30,229 nucleotides of DNA, from contig JBFMGD010000032.1 in NCBI GenBank assembly GCA_040751775.1, forward strand, positions 1 to 30,229. The letters are read 5' to 3'. Position 1 is the stretch's first letter. Each line of letters begins with the position of its first letter. Source of the stretch: JBFMGD01 sp040751775. GTDB taxonomy: Bacteria > Bacillota > Dethiobacteria > DTU022. The translations under genes and the position numbers were made by a program. Shown in pieces: positions 24,250-30,229 of the stretch. A model generated the notes under the pieces. The model was not told where the DNA came from, did not search any database, and saw nothing but the letters and a program-made list of their open reading frames with translations.

Positions 24250-27200
24250 ATGTATTTAAAACGGATGGAGCTTTTCGGATTTAAATCTTTCGCGGATAAG
24301 ACGGAGCTGCATTTCAGCCCCGGTATCGCCGCGGTAATCGGTCCCAACGGGTGCGGCAAGAGCAACCTGGTTGACGCCGTGCGCTGGGCCCTGGGCGAGC
24401 AAAGCGTAAAAGCGCTGCGCGGCAACCGTATGGAGGAAGTAATCTTTGCGGGCAGCGAAACCCGTAAATCGCTAAATTTCGCCGAAGTCTCGCTAACCTT
24501 TGCCGAAGCCGGCTCTTTTCTCGGGCTGGATTATGATGAGATTACCGTAACGCGGCGCCTCTTTCGTTCCGGGGAAAGTGAATACTACATCAACAAGGCC
24601 GCCTGCCGCTTGAAGGATATTACCGAGTTGTTTTTGGACACCGGTATTGGAAAGGATATCTACTCGGTAATCGGGCAGGGACGGGTGGAAGAAATTATTA
24701 ACAGCAAGCCTGAGGACCGCCGGGAAATTTTTGAAGAGGCTGCCGGCATATTAAAATATAAACTGCGCAAGAAAGAAGCCCGCCGAAGGCTGGAAGAGAC
24801 CAGGGAAAATTTGGTCCGGGTGCAGGATCTGGTGTTGGAACTGGAAACCCAGATTGAACCACTGCAGGAACAGGCGGAGGTAACGCGCCGCTATCGCGCG
24901 TTAAAAGAAAAGAAAGAGACGATTGAAAAGCAGCTGATGACCTTTCGGATTACCGCTTCGCGGAATGAACTCGTCCGGACCGAAAAGCAGCTGCAGGAGG
25001 CAACCGACGCCCTGGCCGCGGCTGTTGCCGAGGTGGGAGCGCGCGAGGAGCAGTTGCAGGAATCTAAAAATCGCGAGCAGGAACAAAACCGCGCCCGGTC
25101 GGAACTGGAGCAGCATTTAAGCCGGCTTTCCCGGGAAATAGAACAACAGGAAGGCGAACTGCGCCTGCTGCAGGAGAGGGCCTCAAATTTAAAGGAGAAA
25201 CAGGGACTAAGCCGCCGGCGGCAGGAAGATCTGGATGCCGAGACCGCCCGGATTTCGGAACAGCAGGCGGCGCTTGAAGAACAGCTGAACCAGAAAAGAG
25301 AAACGGTCCGCCGGGAGCAAGAGCGACGCGACCAACTGCAGCTGGAAACGGCTGCGTTTGAAAAAAACTCACTTTTCAGTGAGGTTGAAGAGCAACAGCG
25401 AAAATTATACGAGGGCCGCTCCCGGTATGAGGCGGCCGCGGCGGCGCAGGAGGAGCTTGCCCAGCAGCTGGAGCGGCTGTCACGGCGGAAAGCGGAACTG
25501 GCGCAGGATCACACGGCGCTGAAGGAAAAGGCCGGCCAACTGGCACCGCGCCGGGAAGCGCTGGCGGCTGAGCTCGATTTGCTCGAGCGGGGCACGGCGG
25601 CGGCCGGGCAGCAGCAGGCAGAGGCGGCACAGGCGTGTGAGACGCTGCGTGAAACCGCGGCCCGGCGGCAGCAGGAGCTGCAGCAAGATCGTGAGGAGTT
25701 GCGCGGTATAAACAGCCGGCTGCAGTTGCTCCAGGAACAGGATGCCGGCATGAGCGGTTACTACCGGGGCGTGCGGGAAATACTGCAAGCGCGCTCGAAA
25801 TTAACCGGTATAACCGGTCCTGTGGTCGATCTGCTCGCCGTGGATGACCAATACCTGCGCGCTGTGGAGACCGCTTTGGGCGGAGGGCTGCAATTTATCG
25901 TCACCGAAACCGAGGCGGAGGCCAAAGCGGCCATCCGTTTCCTGAAAGAAGGCGGCCGGGGTTGGGCTACCTTTTTACCCCTGGATACGATTCGCCCGGC
26001 TCTTTCCGGTTTGGAGCGTTATCCGGGCTGGCGCGATCTGGAAGGAGTCTTCGGGAAGGCCTCGGAACTGGTTCAGGTCGAACCGCGTCACCGGAAGGCC
26101 GTGGAATACCTGCTGGACTCAATTGTGGTTTGCCGTGATTTGGAGGCGGCTTCCGCGGCCGCCCGCTTTATCCAGTACAGCTGCCGCGTAATCTCGCTGG
26201 ATGGCGACGTGATCAACCCCGGGGGCGCGCTCCGCGGGGGCAGTATGCCGAAACGCAACGCCGGCCAGCCTTTGGGCCGCCGCAAGGAGATTGAAGCCCT
26301 GGAGCTGGAGCAAGCCGCTTTGCATAAAAAGATGTCCGCCGGGGAAGAGAAAATAGCAGGGCTTCGCAAGGAGCTTAGCGAAAGCGAGGCGCGCCTGGGC
26401 GAGGCGCAAAAAGCGCTCGCGGCAGCGGCAGAGCAAGTTAAAGCGATGCGCCGGGTGCTGGAAGATTCAGAACAGGAAGAGAAATATTTGCAGGAACAGC
26501 GCGGCAAATGCGCGGCGGACCTGGCCGCCCTTGAAGAGGAAAAAGAGGAGCTGCACCGGCGATTAAATAAATTCCAGGAAGACAGCGCGGCATATATGCA
26601 GGAAAGCGCATCTCTTGAAGCGGCGTTGGCCGGTAAGAGGGAACAATACCAGCGCAGCCTTGACCGCAAAAAAGAGCTGGCGGATTCCCTTACCGAAACG
26701 TTGGTTAAGCTGAATACCGCCCAGGAGCAGGAACGGACTATTGCCGCGGGAATTGGCAAACTGGCGGCGGACCTGGCCCGGCAGGCGGAAGAGCGGTTAA
26801 CCCTGGAAGAGGAGGCGGCAAAAATTGGCGCCTTGTTGGCCGGCAACAGGGAAGCCCGGGAGCAGGTTTCCGCAGCTTTGCGGGAGCTGCATCAGCAAAG
26901 CGCCGTGCAGCTAAAAGAGCTGGAAGAACACAATCAGAAAGCGGGCTTCTCCAGGGCGGCGATCATGGAACTGGAAGAGCAGGACCGGCGCTGGCGGATC
27001 CGGATCAGCCGTCTGGAAAAACGGGAGCGGCAGCTGGCCGTGGATTATACCCGCTTGCAGTCTGATTTTAATTACCTGGAGTTGCGCTACCAGGAGCTTT
27101 TTCGAACCCGGGAACTGGTCGGTTTGGAACCGGATTTCGAACCGGAAGGCCGCGAGCAGGTAATCCAGTCCATGCAAGAAGATCTGGAGGCAATGGGGGA

Positions 27201-27813
27201 AGTTAACCTGGGCGCGGTGGAAGAGCTGGCCCGCCTGCAGGAGCGGATCGATTTCTTAAAAGACCAGCAAAACGACCTGCGTAAAGGCGAGCTTTCCTTG
27301 CGCAAGGTGCTCGCTGAAATTGACCAGCGCATGGCGGTTTTTTTCACCGCTACTTTTGAAACGATCCGGACAAATATCCAACAGGTCTTCAGCGAGCTTT
27401 TCGATGGAGGCCAGGTACTGCTCAAGCTGACGGATCCGAATAATATCCTGGAGTCCGGCATCGATATCATCGCCCAGCCGCCGGGTAAAAAGCTGCAAAA
27501 TATTACGCTGCTCTCTACCGGGGAGAAAGTACTCACCGCGGTGGCGCTGCTCTTCGCCATCCTGATGCATAAGCCGGCGCCGTTCTACCTGCTTGACGAA
27601 ATCGAATCGGCGCTGGACGACGTCAATCTGTCCCGGTTCACGGCATACTTGAAGCAGTCCTCCATCGATGCCCAGTTTATTCTGATCACCCACCGCAAGC
27701 GGACCATGGAGGAAGCTGACGTTTTATACGGCGTCACCATGCCCGAGTCGGGAATATCAAAAGCGGTTTCACTGAAGCTGGACGAACAGAAACTGGATGA
27801 GAAAGCTAGTTGA
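24250..27813 (+). CDS. smc: Chromosome partition protein SMC
   Basis: SMC is the condensin ATPase that organises and separates chromosomes together with ScpA and ScpB. The 1187-residue protein has Walker A GPNGCGKS (31-38), the Q-loop region GQGRVEEII, two long coiled coils (about 165-500 and 670-1000), a hinge (about 505-665, GITGPVVDLLAVDDQYLRAV to NPGGALRGGSM) and the C-terminal head with Walker B LLDEIESALDD (D1116, E1117). The ABC signature is LSTGEK (S1089-T1090-G1091) in place of the usual LSGGE. Codon use is like the neighbours. ATG 24250 is 17 nt after rnc; ftsY follows 9 nt after its stop. Confidence 0.97.
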   Translation: MYLKRMELFGFKSFADKTELHFSPGIAAVIGPNGCGKSNLVDAVRWALGEQSVKALRGNRMEEVIFAGSETRKSLNFAEVSLTFAEAGSFLGLDYDEITVTRRLFRSGESEYYINKAACRLKDITELFLDTGIGKDIYSVIGQGRVEEIINSKPEDRREIFEEAAGILKYKLRKKEARRRLEETRENLVRVQDLVLELETQIEPLQEQAEVTRRYRALKEKKETIEKQLMTFRITASRNELVRTEKQLQEATDALAAAVAEVGAREEQLQESKNREQEQNRARSELEQHLSRLSREIEQQEGELRLLQERASNLKEKQGLSRRRQEDLDAETARISEQQAALEEQLNQKRETVRREQERRDQLQLETAAFEKNSLFSEVEEQQRKLYEGRSRYEAAAAAQEELAQQLERLSRRKAELAQDHTALKEKAGQLAPRREALAAELDLLERGTAAAGQQQAEAAQACETLRETAARRQQELQQDREELRGINSRLQLLQEQDAGMSGYYRGVREILQARSKLTGITGPVVDLLAVDDQYLRAVETALGGGLQFIVTETEAEAKAAIRFLKEGGRGWATFLPLDTIRPALSGLERYPGWRDLEGVFGKASELVQVEPRHRKAVEYLLDSIVVCRDLEAASAAARFIQYSCRVISLDGDVINPGGALRGGSMPKRNAGQPLGRRKEIEALELEQAALHKKMSAGEEKIAGLRKELSESEARLGEAQKALAAAAEQVKAMRRVLEDSEQEEKYLQEQRGKCAADLAALEEEKEELHRRLNKFQEDSAAYMQESASLEAALAGKREQYQRSLDRKKELADSLTETLVKLNTAQEQERTIAAGIGKLAADLARQAEERLTLEEEAAKIGALLAGNREAREQVSAALRELHQQSAVQLKELEEHNQKAGFSRAAIMELEEQDRRWRIRISRLEKRERQLAVDYTRLQSDFNYLELRYQELFRTRELVGLEPDFEPEGREQVIQSMQEDLEAMGEVNLGAVEELARLQERIDFLKDQQNDLRKGELSLRKVLAEIDQRMAVFFTATFETIRTNIQQVFSELFDGGQVLLKLTDPNNILESGIDIIAQPPGKKLQNITLLSTGEKVLTAVALLFAILMHKPAPFYLLDEIESALDDVNLSRFTAYLKQSSIDAQFILITHRKRTMEEADVLYGVTMPESGISKAVSLKLDEQKLDEKAS

Positions 27814-27822
27814 GGAACACTG

Positions 27823-28728
27823 ATGAGTTTACTGGAACGGTTTAAAGAAGGTTTGGCCCGCAGCCGGGAAGGTTTTGTCCGCCGTCTCGATTATCTTTTC
27901 GGTGACGGTGAAATCGACGAGGCGTTTTACCTGGAGCTGGAGGAGACTTTAATCACCGGTGACGTCGGCGTAGAGACCAGCCTGAAGCTGGTAGAGAGGC
28001 TCAGGGATGAGGTGAGCCGCGCCCGGCTCAAGGAACGAAGCGCCGCCCGGGAACTGCTGGTAAAGCTGATCTCCGGCCTGCTGGCGGAGCCGGCAGCGGA
28101 GCCGGCAGCGGAGCCGCGACCCCTGGTCATCCTGCTGGTGGGGGTAAACGGCGCGGGTAAGACCACCACTGCGGCCAAGCTGGCTCGCCGTTTTCGGGAT
28201 GAGGGCCGGAAGGTCCTGCTCGTGGCCGGCGACACCTTCCGGGCCGCCGCCGTGGAGCAGCTAGAAATCTGGGCTGAAAGAGCCGGGGTTGACCTGGTTA
28301 AACAGCAGGCCGGGTCCGACCCTTCCGCCGTTTTCTTCGACGCCCTGAACGCGGCGCTCGCCCGCCAGGTTGACGTGGTGATCGGCGATACCGCCGGCCG
28401 GCTGCATACGAAAACGAACCTGATGGAGGAACTGAAAAAGATTAACCGGGTGGTGGGCCGCGTTGTCCCCGGCGCGCCGCACCGCGTCTTGCTCGTGCTG
28501 GACGCCACGACCGGTCACAACGGCCTGGTCCAGGCGGCGCGCTTTCACGAAGCCGTGGCTGTCACCGGGGTCGTCCTGACCAAGCTCGACGGTACCGCCC
28601 GCGGCGGCATCGTCGTCGCTGTGCGCGACGCCCTGAACCTGCCGGTACGCTACATCGGCATCGGCGAAAAAATGGAAGACCTCGAACCATTTCAGGCCGA
28701 AGAGTTCGCCCGCGCCCTGCTCATGTGA
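27823..28728 (+). CDS. ftsY: Signal recognition particle receptor FtsY
   Basis: FtsY is the membrane-associated SRP receptor GTPase. The 301-residue product has only the N and G domains, without the long acidic A domain of E. coli; this short form is normal in Firmicutes. Motifs seen are GVNGAGKTT (107-115), DTFRAAAVEQL (137-147), DTAGR (189-193), TKLD (253-256) and GIGEKMEDLEPF. Between N and G lies an AEPA tandem repeat (88-98), encoded by 12-bp DNA repeats. It ends the long operon that begins at 17341; a new promoter for ylxM follows. Confidence 0.97.
   Translation: MSLLERFKEGLARSREGFVRRLDYLFGDGEIDEAFYLELEETLITGDVGVETSLKLVERLRDEVSRARLKERSAARELLVKLISGLLAEPAAEPAAEPRPLVILLVGVNGAGKTTTAAKLARRFRDEGRKVLLVAGDTFRAAAVEQLEIWAERAGVDLVKQQAGSDPSAVFFDALNAALARQVDVVIGDTAGRLHTKTNLMEELKKINRVVGRVVPGAPHRVLLVLDATTGHNGLVQAARFHEAVAVTGVVLTKLDGTARGGIVVAVRDALNLPVRYIGIGEKMEDLEPFQAEEFARALLM
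28084..28116 (+). repeat. 12-bp tandem repeat inside ftsY
   Basis: GCGGAGCCGGCA occurs at 28084-28095 and 28096-28107, followed by a partial third unit GCGGAGCCG (28108-28116). The units are identical and in frame. They encode AEPA repeats in the linker between the N and G domains of FtsY. Confidence 0.8.
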
Positions 28729-28768
28729 TATAGAATTTCATGCAGTAGTCTTCAGGCAGTAGTCTGAT

Positions 28769-28797
28769 TTGCTTTTTCTATTTTTTTTTGCTACAAT
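28769..28797 (+). promoter_or_regulatory. Probable sigma-A promoter of ylxM-ffh
   Basis: TTGCTT (28769-28774), 17 nt, then TACAAT (28792-28797) preceded by TG at 28789-28790, which makes an extended -10. The ylxM start lies 36 nt downstream. Upstream is a direct repeat GCAGTAGTCT (28742-28751 and 28756-28765). Confidence 0.7.
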
Positions 28798-28802
28798 ACA
28801 GC

Positions 28803-28822
28803 GTAAAGTATTTTTACTTTAC
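28803..28822 (+). promoter_or_regulatory. Perfect hairpin or operator at the ylxM transcription start
   Basis: GTAAAGTA (28803-28810), TTTT loop, TACTTTAC (28815-28822). The 8-bp perfect inverted repeat covers the predicted transcription start and ends right at the ylxM ribosome binding site (GGAG 28823-28826). It could be a repressor site or a 5' mRNA hairpin that affects stability or translation. Confidence 0.6.
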
Positions 28823-28832
28823 GGAGATAGCT

Positions 28833-29180
28833 ATGCTTGATCAGATTAACCGGATTAACCTGCTCTATGATATTTACGGCCCGCTGCTGACCGGGCGCCA
28901 GCAAGAGGTGCTGCTGCTCTACTTCAGCGATAATCTCTCCATGGGCGAGATTGCCGCGGAATACGGCAACAGCAGGCAGGCTGTCTATGACCTGATCCGG
29001 CGCGCTCTTGCCGCGATGGAGGCTTTTGAGAGCAAACTCGGTCTCTACAGCCTGTTTCATTACCAGCAAGAGCGGCTGCAGGAAGCGGACCGTATTTTAA
29101 AGCAGCCGGTGCCTATGAAGCAAGACCTGGAAAGGCTGCGGGAACTGGTTCGGGAGCTGCGCCAGAAAAACGAACAGTAA
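28833..29180 (+). CDS. ylxM: YlxM family (UPF0122) SRP-associated protein
   Basis: YlxM is a small helix-turn-helix-like protein encoded beside ffh in many Gram-positives and reported to stimulate SRP GTPase activity. The 115-residue product shows GPLLTGRQQEVLLLYFSDNL, MGEIAAEYGNSRQAVYDLIRRA (the sigma-70 region 4-like HTH) and a charged C-terminal helix. ATG 28833 is chosen: GGAG lies 6 nt upstream and the frame upstream of it is promoter sequence. ffh follows 40 nt later. Confidence 0.92.
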   Translation: MLDQINRINLLYDIYGPLLTGRQQEVLLLYFSDNLSMGEIAAEYGNSRQAVYDLIRRALAAMEAFESKLGLYSLFHYQQERLQEADRILKQPVPMKQDLERLRELVRELRQKNEQ

Positions 29181-29220
29181 GCGGAAGCAGTAAACTCTAA
29201 GGAGATCTACTTAAAAAACA

Positions 29221-30229
29221 ATGTTTTCCAACCTGGCTGAGAAAATGCAAGCGACCTTACGCCGGTTGCGGGGTAAGGGCAAGTTAAACGAAAAGGATGT
29301 GGAGGCGGCCCTGCGGGAGATTCGCCTGGCTTTGCTTGAGGCGGATGTCAACTTCAAGGTTGTCAAGGACTTTGTCGAGTCCATCCGGGAGCGTGCTGTC
29401 GGGCAAGAGGTTTTGGGCAGCCTCACTCCCGGCCAGCAGGTGGTCAAGATCGTTCACGAGGAGCTGACCAGACTGTTGGGCCGTGAACACAGCCGCCTGG
29501 GAACGGCATCAACCCCTCCTGCCGTGGTAATGCTCGTGGGGCTGCAGGGTTCCGGAAAAACCACTACCGCCGTTAAACTGGCGCTGCACCTGCGCCGGAG
29601 CGGCCGGCGGCCGCTGTTGGCCGCCGCTGATATTTACCGTCCTGGGGCGATTAAACAGCTTGCGGTTTTAAGCGAATCGGTGGAGCTGCCGCTTTACAGC
29701 GACGCACAGGCCAAACCCGAACAAATCTGCACGGCAGCAGTGAAACAGGCCGATCGAGAAGGCTGCGATTACGTGATCTTGGATACCGCCGGCCGGCTGC
29801 ATTTAGACGAAGCGATGATGGCGGAGCTACAGGCGATCAAAGCACAGGTGAAACCGGTGGAAGTGCTCCTGGTGGTCGACGCCATGACCGGCCAGGACGC
29901 CGTCAACGCGGCGACCGCATTTCACCGGGAGGTCGGTTTAAGCGGGATCATCCTGACCAAGCTGGACGGGGATACGCGCGGCGGCGCCGCCCTCTCCGTG
30001 CGCGCGGTTACCGGCTGCCCGGTTAAATTTGCGGGAGTCGGTGAAAAAAACGACGCCCTGGAGCCCTTTCACCCGGAAAGGATGGCCTCGCGCATCCTGG
30101 GGTTGGGCGATGTGTTGTCGCTGATCGAAAAAGCGGAAGCGACCATAGATCAGGATAAGGCTCGTGAAATGGAACAAAAGCTGCGCCGCCAGGAGTTTAC
30201 CCTGGATGACTTCCGAGACCAGCTGCAGC
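29221..30229 (+). CDS. ffh: Signal recognition particle protein Ffh (5' part; cut by window end)
   Basis: Ffh binds signal peptides and 4.5S/6S RNA and docks on FtsY. The visible 336 residues hold the N domain (1-100, beginning MFSNLAEKMQATLRRLRGKG), the G domain with GLQGSGKTT (107-115), DIYRPGAIKQL (137-147), DTAGR (188-192) and TKLDGDTRGG (246-255), then GVGEKNDALEPFHPERMASR and the first part of the M domain. The Met-rich signal-binding helices lie beyond the window. ATG 29221 is the first start after an in-frame stop at 29212. The best ribosome site, AAGGAG (29199-29204), is 16 nt away, which is unusually far. Confidence 0.97.
   Translation, partial: MFSNLAEKMQATLRRLRGKGKLNEKDVEAALREIRLALLEADVNFKVVKDFVESIRERAVGQEVLGSLTPGQQVVKIVHEELTRLLGREHSRLGTASTPPAVVMLVGLQGSGKTTTAVKLALHLRRSGRRPLLAAADIYRPGAIKQLAVLSESVELPLYSDAQAKPEQICTAAVKQADREGCDYVILDTAGRLHLDEAMMAELQAIKAQVKPVEVLLVVDAMTGQDAVNAATAFHREVGLSGIILTKLDGDTRGGAALSVRAVTGCPVKFAGVGEKNDALEPFHPERMASRILGLGDVLSLIEKAEATIDQDKAREMEQKLRRQEFTLDDFRDQLQ

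Noticed and set aside
26088..26846. 252-codon minus-strand open frame inside smc
   Set aside because: It lies wholly within the SMC coding sequence and its product is Ser/Arg/Ala-rich low-complexity sequence, as expected for the antisense of a coiled-coil gene. No ribosome site or family motif was seen.
1..30229. CRISPR arrays, tRNA or rRNA genes, prophage or complete insertion sequences
   Set aside because: I saw no regularly spaced repeats, no tRNA or rRNA signatures outside the T-box, and no transposase, integrase or phage-type gene.

Overview
This window is a GC-rich chromosomal segment from a spore-forming, low-G+C-lineage Gram-positive bacterium. The most likely source is a Peptococcaceae-type member of the Clostridia, of the Desulfotomaculum/Pelotomaculum kind. 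The lineage call is inference. It rests on gene order (pheS-pheT-zapA-cvpA-polX-mutS2 and yceD-rpmF-plsX-fabH-fabD-fabG-acpP-fabF-rnc-smc-ftsY-ylxM-ffh), a T-box leader, strong Shine-Dalgarno sequences with many GTG/TTG starts, a short FtsY without an acidic A domain, and two small CotF-like coat proteins. Almost every gene is on the + strand; the one exception is a class A penicillin-binding protein.

Layout. 1-260: T-box riboswitch with an intrinsic terminator. 270-8816: translation, division and DNA-maintenance cluster (pheS, pheT, zapA, cvpA, polX-like, mutS2). 8816-9315: a small orphan gene bracketed by inverted copies of a short palindromic repeat with a GGGGACGG core; a third, degenerate copy is fused in frame to the end of the PBP gene. 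9280-12261 (-): bifunctional PBP with unusual C-terminal Fn3-like and InlB-like modules. 12645-16146: a FemAB-type aminoacyltransferase and an ADP-forming acyl-CoA synthetase. 16229-16739: two small helical, coat-like proteins. 16903-17316: a membrane-anchored NusG domain II protein. 17341-28728: a long lipid/ribosome/chromosome operon that starts at a perfect consensus sigma-A promoter and runs from yceD to ftsY. 28769-30229: a new promoter, then ylxM and the 5' part of ffh, cut by the window edge.

How the genes work together. The fab genes make fatty acids and PlsX passes acyl groups to phospholipid synthesis. FtsY, YlxM and Ffh form the co-translational membrane-targeting (SRP) pathway. 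SMC and RNase III share the transcript. The PBP and FemAB-like genes serve the cell wall. The operon has no fapR, fabZ, enoyl reductase (fabK/fabI) or acc gene, so those functions must be encoded elsewhere.

Most of the window is conserved housekeeping DNA and I see no obviously new multi-gene system. The best leads are four. First, the PolX homologue has lost all three catalytic aspartates of its polymerase domain while its PHP phosphoesterase site is intact. Second, the palindromic repeat family appears to have supplied the last residues of the PBP. Third, a perfect hairpin lies at the predicted transcription start of ylxM-ffh. Fourth, there is a 13-bp perfect inverted repeat downstream of the coat-like genes.
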